From Euwallacea fornicatus (Eukaryota > Arthropoda > Insecta > Coleoptera > Curculionidae), in contig NC_089547.1 of the NCBI RefSeq assembly GCF_040115645.1, forward strand, positions 3,100,001 through 3,164,000: DNA of 64,000 bases, read 5' to 3'. The notes beneath the pieces were generated by a model. It saw only the letters and a list, made by a program, of their open reading frames with translations, did no database searches and was not told the DNA's origin. Shown here in pieces: positions 32,684 through 45,300 of the stretch (position 1 is its first letter; the number at the start of each line of letters is the position of its first letter). A program made the translations under genes and the position numbers.

Positions 32684-35600
32684 ATGTCAGTATCATCAAT
32701 GCCAAGGCAAACTAAAAGTACAGAGGCCATCCCTATCAAGAGGGTTCTAGTGAATGATCCCTCTGAGATGCCGAGTTGCTACTCTGAGACTCCTGGAGGA
32801 ACTACGTTTTCGACTACCCCAGGAGGTAAGAGTTGTTTTTTTTTATCCCAAAAAACCGAAATCCACATTTTTTTACCAATACTACTTTACTTTTACCTAC
32901 TTACTAAGAGCGTAGTTGCCGTGGAAACAGTTAAATGCCACGAAAATCATTTAAAGTATTGGCCCTTAAAGCAAAAAAAAATTATAACTTAGATGGGAAT
33001 GTTTCCATAGAAACGTTTAAATAAACTCTAACATTTAATCAATTCTTTGGTTTCTATATAGAGATTATCCTCCATATACCCCTGAGTGTGCAGCGACTTA
33101 CAAGGTCTTGGGTGCAAATTAACGAAGACAAGTTAGTTCACTGGGGATCAAAAGTTTTTGTTTTTCTGTCTTTGATTTTTTACGCTTTTCCGTGGATATT
33201 ACTTTTCCGATAGTTATCAGCGCTTCAGTAATTTAACCCTTACAGTGTCGTAAATTGTTAGTGGAATTCTGCGCCAGACACAACAAAAATCTAAAAAAAT
33301 ATCAATCGCGATAAACATAAGTTTTATCAACATGTGAGTGCACGACGTTAAATTCGAATCCTCCAAATTTCAATGAGGCCATTGCTTCTGTTAACGCTAA
33401 AATAGCGATTTATTTAACCAGTTAGGAAATATATGCTTAAAGTGAGACTATAAGTGAGACCCTGCGGAAGGAGAAAAGCAAGGCCCTGCAATGACGCAAT
33501 GAGCTATAAAACTGTATTTCCTAACGAATTTGATATATACAGTTATTTTTTTTTGTTGCTATATGACAAAGAAATCGTAAGTAATTGGCACGAGTTTCAG
33601 CACTGCGCCATGCATCTCTAGACCATTGGTGTTATTGGTTCCATTCGAAACTAGAGTTATGAAAGGTCGCACTTGCTTTCTTTCTATAACGAGTTACGAA
33701 ATGGAACCCATTTAATCGTCAGGTTCCGTTGAAAAACTGTCAGCTTCTATGTCAGAAAAACCAATATTATTAATCGGAATTTTTAATGCTGCTATATAAC
33801 ATAAAAATAAATTAAATTCAAGAGCAGTCAACGTACATTAATCGATTAAACGATTAGTGTTCTGCGTCTTTATCTGCAAATACTTGACCTAGAATGGACA
33901 TCGGGGATAACGACATTAATTAGAAACTTTCGGGTTTTTGTACTTTTAGATATCATAACAATAATAAAATCTGAAGTATCTCCCCCAGCAATACATCAAA
34001 TTGTATAGGGAAAAATTAATTGGTTTCATTAAAATATGTCCCCAGTTTGGAAACGTGGCTTTGAGGTATTCAAAGCTATTTGATAGGAGAAACCAATACA
34101 CCGGCGTTGATGTTTTTCCTGCAATCACGAAATTAGCATATATTCGATTCGCAGTTAATTTCAACTTAAGAGTATTTCTACAGTTTGGGAAGAATTTATT
34201 GATACGAAGGCACTTTGTGAAGATCAAGGAGAAAATGTTCTTTATTTTTTGTTTAGTCCCCCAAATTTATACAAAATATAGTAGTTATAGTACATATGTT
34301 TTAGACACTTAAAGGAAAACATTTATCCACATTATAGTACAAAATCGCGCTATTTACAGACGTCACCATTTGATTTATATGGAAAACAATCCCAATAATA
34401 AATCTGTCATCTATTTTTCCAATACACATGTTCCTTTGTTGCTTGTTAGGTAATAGTTAGAATGTTTTCCATATTTCAGGGTCGTTAAAGCAAATAAACC
34501 ACTGATAATAACTTTTGTTTACTATCTTTCCTTAGAAGTATATGTCCTCTTTATTACTCATCAAAACACAATACGTCGCATTTTTGCCATTGCGTTACCA
34601 GGACAAACAACGAAATTCTAATTATCATCTGACTCACTTGAATTCAGAATAAAGCAAAACTTAAAAATCTATAGAGTCTAATGACAAGGGAAAATTTAAT
34701 TTCAGAGGCGAAGAATGAATATCGATACGAGACATTTCTTTTCTGAGAAGTGCTCAATCACTAGTTTCTTGTTGCTGTAGTCTGGTATATGAAACTCACA
34801 GGTGCCTAGTAAGCAACAAGGGTCGAACCAGGCATTTTATAATAGTCTCAATTTACGAATAATGTAAACATTATTATTGCATTTTCCCCTAGTAAACACC
34901 AACGTAATGTCCTACATGTGCCAAAATACATAAAAATAAACGTCGCAGGAGATTTGTTTACTAATAAATTCGCAAAGATTTAACTTTGTTTTGTAATAGT
35001 TATCAGGTGGTTTTTTAATTGTCTAATTTCTATTTTTGGCTCATAAATGGTCGGTAAAATTAGTACTTAGGCTGTTAAGGAAATTTATCTAATGGTTATC
35101 GACGAATTTGTAACTCAAATAAAACTGCAAATAGTTCCTTCAGATTTTGCAAGAGGAAATTATCTTCGAAAGAGTCTGAAATCGAAATTGTTAAATATAA
35201 ATAAAATACTCTTTCATGATTATTGTAAAATTGCAGATAAGTAAAATAACCTCGTAACACTAAAAATGGTTTTGTGTATGTCTGGTTATCTACGTAACTG
35301 CAAAGAAGCAATGAAGAAGTATTATATATACGAGGACGGACTAATAAGCGGGGCCATTATATCAATTTTCTTTTTCTTAATATGAAGGTACTTAAAATTT
35401 TCTCATCTGTTAAATTTTTTTGGCTGAAACCACTTGCGGCACTTAATTATTTCACAAATAGTTATTGTCAAATTTTGTCTTTAATAAAATTACTCATAGA
35501 ACATTCCTCGTAACTTGAGAATAAACTTTAATATTTATAATATTAAAACCTAATTTAATCCAGGAGCGTAGCGAAAAATTAGTTGTTATCTTCAAAGACG

Positions 35601-35925
35601 GGAAAGCTATCGTCACAATTGGATCTTTCTAAACCTTCTTTAGGTTATAATATTTAAATGTTTACATTTTCTTTTAGGTACCAAGATTTTCTACGAAAAA
35701 AGGTTCTTGCTGAACCTACGTAATTCGCCGATCTCTCAAACCCCTCCCACCAATGATATCCCTGAAAACTTAATTAAAGGTTCCAGCAGTCCTCCAAAGA
35801 AGAATAACAACACCCATCACTACAACTATTCTAGGAAGCAGAGCCTGACAAATAAGAGCAGAAGGAATAGTAATGCAAGGAAGAATAGTATTAAAGAGGA
35901 AGACCAATTTCATATAGAGCTGTAA
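32684..35925 (+). CDS. Thor: eIF4E-binding protein (4E-BP, Thor)
   Basis: Binds eIF4E and blocks cap-dependent translation until TOR phosphorylates it. Two exons, 32684-32825 and 35678-35925 (phase 1), 129 residues (human 4E-BP1 118). Seen in order: an AIPI segment resembling the RAIP motif (15-18), SETPGG and STTPGG with Thr36 and Thr45 equivalent to human Thr37/46, the eIF4E-binding motif YEKRFLL (53-59; YxxxxL-phi), RNSP with Ser64, QTPP with Thr69, and a C-terminal FHIEL that fits the TOS (raptor-binding) motif. Between about residues 80 and 120 lies an Asn/His/Arg/Ser-rich insert unlike vertebrate proteins. The 2852-nt intron holds two TTGTTTAC forkhead sites. Confidence 0.95.
34515..34961 (+). 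promoter_or_regulatory. Two FOXO-type elements in 4E-BP intron
   Basis: TTGTTTAC occurs at 34515-34522 and 34954-34961; it is the reverse complement of the FOXO response element GTAAACAA. A third copy is at 36244-36251, past the coding end. The motif is short and AT-rich, so some copies may be chance, but 4E-BP is a known FOXO target in flies. Confidence 0.4.
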
Positions 35926-37272
35926 ATTGTTGATAGAACAACTATGCTGTAAATTTTACCACCAAGATAATTGCCATTGAAACCAGGAACTCATTGAACT
36001 AATTTTATCTTTAATTATAGTTCATACGTGAAAATGATCATTTTTCGAACTTTAATTAATGTTTATGTACCCCTTTATCTTTTTAAAGTCTTGATAATTT
36101 GTTGGGTGTGTAGGCTCATTTAGTATTATTTGTTATGCAAAATAATTACAAAAATGTATTATATACGAAAGTGTTCATGTTCATACAACCGATTTAGTAA
36201 TTGAATTGTTAAGGCTGTTGTGAATATTTTGTAAGTGTTTCTCTTGTTTACGATTTATATTAAATTGTGCTAATTAATTCTTTCGCATTGTTAATTATCC
36301 TTTGATACGTCGGTTGGGGGCCAAATTGGTTTGCCGCTTCTCCGCGTACTGTAAACATGCAAAGGGACCTTTTTGGTAAGCCAAATTGTGATTTACGGGA
36401 CCATTATGTGGTGCCCTGGTGTAAAGAGAAACAACTTACTCGTAAAGCTGGAAGAGGTTCAGAGATTCGCGTGCGTTGAAATTTGTAAAACCGTGAGAAT
36501 AGCTCCCACTAAAGTACTAGAATTGCTCTTAGGCTTCTCAAGCTGATCAAACAAGTGGTGATTCGTGCAGTATGTAATTTTAGGTAGAAAAGAAAAATGT
36601 TTAGACAGAAAGAGATAGAATTTAGAATTAATAGTTAGAATTGAATAGTGGTACCGAGTGTGAGTGTATGTTATTCTTTTCCCTACACATGAATGTTTTT
36701 TTAAAATCAATTGACCCCTATGCTTTTCGTAAGTCCACTAACTGACTTAAATCGTCAACTTTGCATGTAGAAATATCAAATAAACCAAAATACTCCAGAA
36801 ATTCTACATATGTACCTATACATAATATAGGGTTTAATTAATTAGCCTATCAACTTATTCAATATGCTAATATTCATATATACTTACAAGTTATTGTGCT
36901 TGTAAACACTATGTTTTTTCGTTCCGCTTTTTTTTTTATTAGTGTAGTGTTATTACACTAATGAACTCTGATGGAGTATTCGGATCCACGATTTTTAACA
37001 AACAAGTCTAAGAAGCGATCAGGATATGATGTTTTAGACGTTTGTTTGTTTGACGTTTCATTATTTGAAGTTTTATGTCTGGGTTAATGTCCCTGTTGTT
37101 TTGCCTTGCTGATTGTGTAAATAAAGTAAACTTGTAAATGCATTTTTTGTCACATTCTTTGAAGTAGAGGTGCTGTATTGTACTGATTTATTAGCGCAAG
37201 ATGAAAATATAGAACGATAGATAATTTTTTATCAAGATTCTCGTAATTCAATTCAGCTGATACGTGGTTTTA
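35926..37272. other. 4E-BP 3' UTR and intergenic spacer
   Basis: AT-rich DNA. The nearest polyadenylation signal candidates are several AATAAA-like runs (for example near 37,119). No coding similarity was found; the minus-strand frame at 36,459-36,710 is unsupported. Confidence 0.4.
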
Positions 37273-38434
37273 ATGGAGGTTGAAGATGATAGTAATAGTG
37301 GAGAGGTAGGTTTTTTCTCGTTTTTTTTTTTGTATTTAATACGATGTCCCATATACTCCTAAAACTTGAGGTATGTTCATCTGTGTGGGTTAGCAAAACT
37401 GTATAATCTACATCAACATTCTAAAGTATATTATTATGACCTGAGCATTAAGTTTGAACCTAAGGCCTTCAGTGCTTGGGAATCTAAGAGATGAGGGTCA
37501 TAAGTACTTCACACCTGCAGTGTATATATGATTTTTTGCCACTCATAGTTTTTTTGAGAATTCCGAAATTTAAGTGTGATTTTAGACTTTTTGACTGATT
37601 ATTAATTTCATTTATCTTCTTTATATTAAAGCAGTTTCCATAAAGTAAACCTCAAGTTCACATTCATCAGAGAATGAGCTGGATGAAATGAAAGAAAATC
37701 TAACTAGGTGTTGCCGTTTACGTTAAAAGACACCTGATGAAAAGGGTGCAAAGATATGGAGTTCATTTTATGCACGATTTCTTATAAAGCATCCATACAC
37801 CATTTATTTTATGAACAGAAACTACATGGAATAAAATCAGACTTTTGATGAGAATATTCTATTCAAATTGTTTTTTGCGGTATTATATTTCTTTTTGCTT
37901 TTCTCAGATGGAGTCAAAGCCACTGTCAACGCTTGATACTGCCTTAAACGAGCTTGGAATGTTATCCTCCAGTACCAATTCTAGAAAAGAGTATTTGACT
38001 GAAATTAGAACACAAAACTATTTAAATATGCTCACAATGAACACCAGATACGTTAGCAGTGTTTCTATAGGGTTTAGAGTGAGACCTACCGTTCCTCATG
38101 TTAGATATAAACCTTATCAAATGCCTCCAAAAGAGCGGCACAGGTAAACAAATGTTTTCTTGGATGTTCAACAAAAGTTTGTTTGCTCTTTTTTTTTAGG
38201 ACTCGATCGGAAAATAACGATGTCGAGACGGCTTCAAATATAGCCCAAAAACTAGTTGAAGACTGTATATCTGAGTCTATAGTTGAGATTTCACAGCTGA
38301 AAAAAGCAAAGTCGCTGGAAAGCGTCGTGGCCGAAGGCGGCGAGAACAGGGACTTGAAAAAGATTCATTTCGGCAGCCATAGTGACTTAGAACAGGTTTC
38401 AGATGCTGTTCAAAAACTCAACGTACGAGAATGA
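37273..38434 (+). CDS. Uncharacterised 167-aa protein, three exons
   Basis: Exons: 37273-37305 (MEVEDDSNSGE), 37908-38143 and 38200-38434, joined in phases 0 and 2 at clean GT-AG sites, 167 residues. If exon 1 is not used, exon 2 begins with its own ATG (MESKPLST) right after the acceptor. There is no signal peptide or membrane segment. The centre is Arg/Tyr/Pro-rich (SIGFRVRPTVPHVRYKPYQMPPKERHR) and the C-terminal half is acidic and helical (SESIVEISQLKKAKSLESV; SDLEQVSDAVQKL). I do not recognise the family. Consistent splice phases and AATAAA at 38550 argue for a real gene. Confidence 0.7.
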
Positions 38435-39727
38435 AAGTTATAGTTTTTAAGTAGGATGTACTTACATAAATGTGATGTAATTTTTGTTTGTATTATAATT
38501 TATAGTAGGTAATTGAATGGTACATATTAATTTTTATTGTGATTTGTATAATAAAGATCATTGGTCTTTAATTTGTGGTTTATTTGACTCCCAAAAGCAC
38601 AGGTGAATTGCCAAACTTTGGGGCATTCAACGCTTAGAAGTTAAACTTCTCTATTCCATTAAAGAATCTATGCAGTTCCTTATCTATCTATAAGTTTGTG
38701 GACTTTATATCCTCGAATTGCTTTATCAAACTATTACTTTTAGTAATGTGCACTATTACTTTAAGTTCACGCTGTTATGGATAAGTAATTGGATTATTGG
38801 GCAACAGTTACTTTGATTTTTATGTAGGACGAACGAAACCAATATATTTCACTTTCGTATGGTTCAAGGATAAAGAAATACTTATTAACGTAAGACTGAT
38901 AACAGCTCATTAAGTATATTTAATTTGAAGTTCCATTTGAATACAAACTTCAACATCCAGTACCTCAAAGACAATTAAAGTGGTGCTATTATAAATGTAT
39001 TCATCCAGCATACTGTGCATTTAAATGTAAAGATAATTATTTCGCTTCAGCTTAAATAGATCGGAGGTATTATTATTGGATTGGTTATTTTATTTTTAAC
39101 AAGCTATAGAAATTCTAAGTGCCATGTTTGAAAAGTCATTGTAGGTTGTATGTATAAAAATGTACCATTTACTAATATTTAATCCAAGAATCTACTTGGC
39201 AAGTGCAGCATCTACTGATCTGAACAACAAACCATTTACCGCAGTTTACTAGTTACTAACTTAACTGCAGTAAATGCGTCTTTGGTGTAGTAGATTACTC
39301 TACACGCAAAGTAGATATACCATGCGCTATAAAAAACCTCGGTCAAGTAGGCTTTGGAATTACTTGACACCGAGTCCGTATGTCTTTGATACGTTCTACG
39401 CGATATCGAACAAACAAATGAAGCTAACTTCCCTTAAATGCAATTCCGTTTACCTTTATTATTTGCTGTATTTTATTAACGTTCGCCTTTTTCATGGCAC
39501 CGCGGACTTGCGTGAAGGTTAGTTAAAGTTTTCCAAATGCTAAAAATGATATTACATTCAGACAAAAAGCCTTTATGCTTGAGTTTTACTTTCGGAATGG
39601 ATAGTTCAGTAACAGAAAATGGGCCTTTCAAATTAAAACTTGTCTCTTCAGCATTTGTTGTAAATAGGGTAGATAAATAAATATTTGAATTATTTATGTT
39701 TCATTTGTTCTTGACCATTAGGAAACG

Positions 39728-39790
39728 TTAACCTTCGGTGTGCATAGCTATATTTTTGTGAAAACTGTATTGTGGGGGGTGCTATGACCC
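39728..39790. mobile_element. Possible piggyBac-type terminus
   Basis: TTAA is followed directly by CCTTCGGTGTGCATAG, and about 40 bp inward is a GGGGGG/GACCCC imperfect palindrome, a layout seen at ends of piggyBac-like elements (TTAA target, CCY-starting repeats). No matching opposite end or transposase was found. A minus-strand Lys/Arg-rich frame (RRSKNVKMSDQRSKR) near 39,920-40,030 may belong to it. Confidence 0.3.
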
Positions 39791-40430
39791 CATAATGAAA
39801 TATCAAAAAGGAATAAAAATAAATATTGTTTTGGTATTGTCAATATTTTTATGTTTTAACCGATGAATAATATTAAATTTATTTCGCTATACATGTTTTA
39901 TAACAGTTGGCACACATAATTACTGAATGAGTTTTGCAAATATTTTTTGCAAGCGTTTTGAACGCTGATCTGACATCTTCACATTTTTGCTTCGGCGATC
40001 AATATCATGACGTTTTCGTGTTCTTTTTTGAGGCTGAATCCTAGGTTTTTGTGAGATTGAAGGTTCAACATCACAACGTCATACATATACTAAGTCGTAG
40101 CGCAGATAATAGTTTGAGCTTTTCTGCGCGACGTGAAATGTGAGCTTTGACTAAAACTTCACCCATTTCTCTAATAAAGAACCTTCTTACGTACTTTTAC
40201 CTTTGAAATAACTTAACTTTACGTAATAAATAACTCGTTAATAGTTATTATATTTGTTATAAGCTAAAAAATTGCCATTAACCAACTTCTTGTGGTTCTC
40301 TGTACATTATAAGTAGTACATAATTTATCTAAAGTATTGATGCCTCCTTTTGTCATATTCTAAAACGAAATTTTATCAGGTTTATTTTTTAAGTTGAAAT
40401 CTATGGTAATTGCACGATCATGAAATGTGC

Positions 40431-40660
40431 AATACAGAGTGCCCCACGAATATAGGCCTCTATCCATATCTTGAAAACTATGACTAAGAAAAAGTTGAAG
40501 GAGAGGTAATCTATTGAAGTGAAAATATAATTTCTGGTTATACTGGAAATGGTATTTTAATGAAATTTTTTTAAATTAATAGATCACTTTGATACCCGAA
40601 TTTCAACTTTTTCCTAATCATATTTATCCATATTCGTCATATTTATGGGGCACCTTGTAT
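40431..40660. mobile_element. Fold-back MITE with ~80-bp imperfect arms
   Basis: The left end (ATACAGAGTGCCCCACGAAT) and the reverse complement of the right end (ATACAAGGTGCCCCATAAAT) match. Similarity continues inward through GAAAAAGTTGAA to near the centre, so the whole 230 bp can fold into a long imperfect hairpin. It has no coding capacity. Confidence 0.65.
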
Positions 40661-42337
40661 ATCATCACACCTTTTAACTATTTTGGAACATACGAAACAA
40701 GTTTGTTATTTTCTCGGAAGCGTTTTAAAGTCGTTTAAGGCAAGATATTTTTGTTTAGTAAAAATTCAGGAAGAATTGGTACTAAAATTTAACAGCGGTG
40801 AGTATTGAATAAAAAATGCTGATGATTATAGGCGTATCATAGGGGTATATTACAAAACAAATAAACCTATACAGGATGTTGCATCGTAAGACAAACCATA
40901 GAAAAACCCACGTAAATTTCAATGCTATCTAATATTATCTTTCCTGTTCGGATAAAGTTGAAATTGTATTAGATCTTTTTGAAGGTGCTTTTATGAGGGC
41001 CTTGCATATAAAATATGAAAAATTTGTCTATGCATCTTTTTCGACATGTTTTGAAAAATGCTTTTCTAGTATCTGGAAATTTGTAATACTGTCCTGATAT
41101 TTTCCTCATTAAAATTGAAACTTAGGTTAGGTTCATGTTCGAAATTACGTAGAACATATCAAAGACATACGGGCTCGGTGTCAAATAATTGTAAAACCTA
41201 CTTGCTCGGATTTTTTTTAACGTACGGTAGTGCTGTAAAGATTAGCGAATAATTTTTTTTGCATATCACATAATTTTTCGCATTTCTCCTAGTTAATAAC
41301 TTTTCAATAATCATTCATCGATGCTTTACCTTATCGTCGACCTTACATAGTAGAGTATGTTGGCTTATGTTTTTCAATAACGGGCTTAAGGGAGTATGTT
41401 TTATGCAGGAAATTTTATTGGATTGCACAAGAAAATGGGAACATTTTAGTACTCATTTGTCTATACAGACTTCAGTATTGATAAATTGATAATTATTTAC
41501 TTTAAAAAAAGTCCACTTCTTAATTCTATTAGGTAAGAATTTCAAAAACTGGAACAACTCGGTATTACATTAATGTGAAATGACCCGCTTAAGACTATTA
41601 TTATACTGTCTTTAATTTTTAAAATCGTATTTTTGAAAAATTTTTTGATTTCTTATTAGCGATAATACCGTAGCACACACAAATTATTTTTCAATGAAAT
41701 TTGAAGGGAAAGGTGATATATCTAATACGAATTTTGTACCTCATTAGATAAATAATGTCTACGAAAACGTTCAGATATGCCTGCGTTAAAAACTGCTGAC
41801 TGCTCAGACAAAGTCTTAGACAGATAGTACACAGTCTAAGACAAATAGACAAATATTTAAAATATTGTAAGACGTGGAACTGAGCAGTTTATATGCAAGA
41901 AATTTGCGTTAGTACGATTTTGTCTTATATTGCGCCAGCACATGCACACTCTCACCGTTTGTTATGTTACTAAATTCGATCGTTCATATCAATCAATAAG
42001 AGAAATATTTACAATTCTCAGCATTTCATCAGTTAGGATAAACGGCACCAACGCTCACATCCAAAATTAGTGTGGTGCCCAACTGAATGGATGAGTGCGA
42101 TTTGAAGGTGACGCTCACTTAGTATGACGACTCTAATACTTTTAAAGATATTTAATTTTGAGCTTGGATTAAACAGAGTGTGAGCGTCGCTATGGTGCGA
42201 AACTGAGTTCACTGTTAAAATAATTACAGTATTACCAGCTTTCACAACCTTGCAATATCAAATTACGTTTAATAATTGTAATGGGTGCATTATTCCACCT
42301 ATTTATTGACACGAAATCAGCCTAAATATAGCCGCCA

Positions 42338-45300
42338 TTAGCTGTTTTTTTTCGGCGGACTTAGTTTCACTAGTATCCAAGTAAAAAGTAAATTCTCTCT
42401 CTTCATCACGATGTCGTATTTCAAGCTATTCAGGCCGTCCTTATCGAACAATTTTTGACCCTTCCTCAAGACATCATATCTGAAACAAACAGGTATTAAT
42501 AGTGTTCAAATTATTACAATATACTTACCTATTGGGATTGGGAGCGTCCTTTTTGTGTGTCAACATGGTATACCTGGCTATGGTAATAGGGTATCTTGAG
42601 ATATAAAGATGATGGAACCTAATTCTATTAGACATATCATCATCCTCTCCGCCCCAACCCCAAAAGGAGTTCGAGAACCCATTGAGTAACTTGAAATGCT
42701 CAGTTGTGATTGCAGAAACTCCTCCAAAAATTGCTGGATAAGGCAACCTGAAATATTTTAAAATCACAACATAATTTATAAGTTAGCTTCTTATTACTTG
42801 TATTTAAGCATATCAACGGCTACACTCATATGCCTCGGTTGCAGAGGACACGAATATAAATTTCTATCGTCCTCAGGCAATAGATCTACGTCATGGAAGA
42901 TGAAACAATCGAAATTTCTGATTTCTAAAGCTTCTTTGAATCCTATGTTCATGAGCATTGCCCTAAAATTCGATTTAAGACCAATGGTTATATAGTATAG
43001 GGGATCCATTTCTGGAGCTCAACCATAGAGATCTTAAAAATCACGAAATGGGTTAAATTGGTGCAACATGACGTCATTTGAGGTTCGAGAATATGCCGTT
43101 TTAAAATTTGAAAAATTCCAATGACTTTCGTATCTTATTTTTTTCTCAGTTTATGTGGCGAGGAAATTCAATATCACTCACACTTCATCATTACAACTTT
43201 TCTTCTACAACGTAGCGATGCCATATTGGAAATTCGACGTTTCGATTTTCAATCACCATTATCGACTGTTCTTTTTTATGGACGCCATCTTGGATTTTCC
43301 CACGTTTGAATTCAATTTTTTTTGTGATTACAACGATGTATCTCATTTCGGGGTTTAGTCTTGCAGTTTGGTGAAACTATCTGGGTTGCGGATGGTTGAA
43401 CCCCGGAAATAGGCTCCCTGTGTGTCGCTTGGAACCGCACCTGTTGAACGGTCCATCTCCTTCCTGCTCTACAACGAATATGGTGTAGTCTAAGTGTTGT
43501 CTTTTTAAGAAAGGATGCATGTGTTGCAAAAATAGCAGCAAATGTTCTCCGCGGTATCGAAATGGTACTACTACAGCCACTTTTTTCTCTACTGTGCAAT
43601 TCGAGGGAGACCAATGTCCGCCGGGCTGAAGCCACGAAAATCTACTTTCCAAAGTTTTTACAGAAGGCACGGGGTATTTTCGTATCGGCACTCGACCATC
43701 TAGAACAATTATGACAAGCTTATGCGTATATAAAATAATTGAATCGATCGTCACTTGGATATATGACGCAATTACGGCTACCAATTAGAGATAGCTAAAA
43801 TTCATGATGTCGCTGAAACTTACATAAATATTGTGATATGTCTGGACATAAAGGCTTAACCATATTCAGAGCTTCAGCCCTAATGCCTTCTTCATCTTGT
43901 AGTTTAGATCCGTTACCGTTAATATTTTCTTTAATAGTTGTCGTTGTAACAAACAAACCGGATATATTGTACGTTGAAGTTATATTCTCAATAAAGAACG
44001 GAGGAACTGTCACTATGTAATTTAAATTTGAAATCTCTAGAGAAAAATTGTTCATCTTAGAGTAAAGAATTGGGTTCAGTGGGTGTGAATGCGGATTTGT
44101 GAGCAGTGATGTGGCGTTTTTAGCCGAGTTTTTGAATAACAACGCCTTAAGAAGAGGTCCATAGTTCATCTCAGACTTGTCTGGGTATTGAAAGGGCCTA
44201 AAAAGAAACAGAAGTTATTCATATTGGACCTTTCCATGGGATGGTGGTGTGTTAAGCGCTAAGATAAATACCCATAGAGCTCGACATTTTAAAAGGTCAA
44301 AAGCGAAGAAAATATGGATCGCTATTGTTTACACAGCAAATAAATAATAAATGTCGAACTTTACCCTTATTTTGCAACGTTTGTATGGAAGGTTGTGACT
44401 TGCATCTTTACGATTCGAGGTTTGCATAAGCTTTATCGATTTAATCAGAATCGACACAGAAAGTATGGGTTGGAGCGGGGTAATGTTTTTTTAAAATTTA
44501 CAGGGTGTTGCAAAAAAGTTGAGCTAAACTTAAGGAGGTTATAGGGGACATTGTGGTGAACAAATTTTGCATACTCATAGTTAAAAATTAGCCGTTCTGG
44601 CTCTAGGATCGTTTTTGTTCAAAAATGTAATGCTGGCTCGTTTACACCAAAAAACTTATTTTTTAGTGTAATTTTTGTTAAAGATCGCCTAAAAATAATA
44701 ATAAAGGGCCAAAATGACGACTCCCCAACCTGGTTATATATTAGGTTGTTCAATTGAAACTCATCCTTGGTCAAATTCAGCTTTTGTTTTGGCACCCAAA
44801 AACTATTGTTGATGGAATTTAAAAAATACAGAGTGAATATTAATGCAAATCTATACAACGAAACTCTGAAAAAGCTTCATTAAGCAATAAGACGAAAACG
44901 TTCAGGAAAACTTTGCAATGATGCCATTTTGTTTCACAACGCGGTGACTCATGTTTCAAACGTAGTGAAAAAAAAATTCAAAGAACAAAATGGAAGGGTT
45001 TTAGAACATTTACCCTACAGTCCAGATTTATCGCCTTGTGATTTTCATATTTTTGGCCCACTGAGAAAAAAGGTATTGCAAGGTAGACGCTTTGAATCGG
45101 ATGCTTAAATGTAAAATGCCTTTCTCCAACCAGCAGTCACGAGAATTTTGCAAGAAAGGTATAAATCGGTTGTTGAAGCAGTGGGATATGTGTCCTAATT
45201 GCAGAGGTGGTTATCTGTAAATTAATTTCCCAACTAATTTTTTATGGATCAAAGATGGATTTCAATTGAACATGCCATGTACGTTCCTTCTTTGAATCAT

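Larger units (their letters stand above)
39331..41219. mobile_element. ~1.9-kb structure bounded by ~100-bp inverted repeats
   Basis: Left arm 39331-39430 and right arm 41121-41219 are reverse complements at roughly 75-80 percent identity by eye. The core (GACACCGAG-CCGTATGTCTTTGATA) is nearly perfect. The arms enclose about 1.7 kb with no intact transposase, so this looks like a nonautonomous or decayed DNA transposon, itself invaded by the fold-back element at 40431-40660. Confidence 0.6.
38435..42337. other. Repeat-rich intergenic DNA
   Basis: About 3.9 kb without a credible gene. It contains a pair of about 100-bp inverted repeats (39331-39430 and 41121-41219), a fold-back element between them (40431-40660), a possible piggyBac-type end at 39,728, and a small hairpin cluster with repeated GGTGC-AACTGA motifs at 42,045-42,206. 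Each is listed where it can be supported. Confidence 0.5.
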
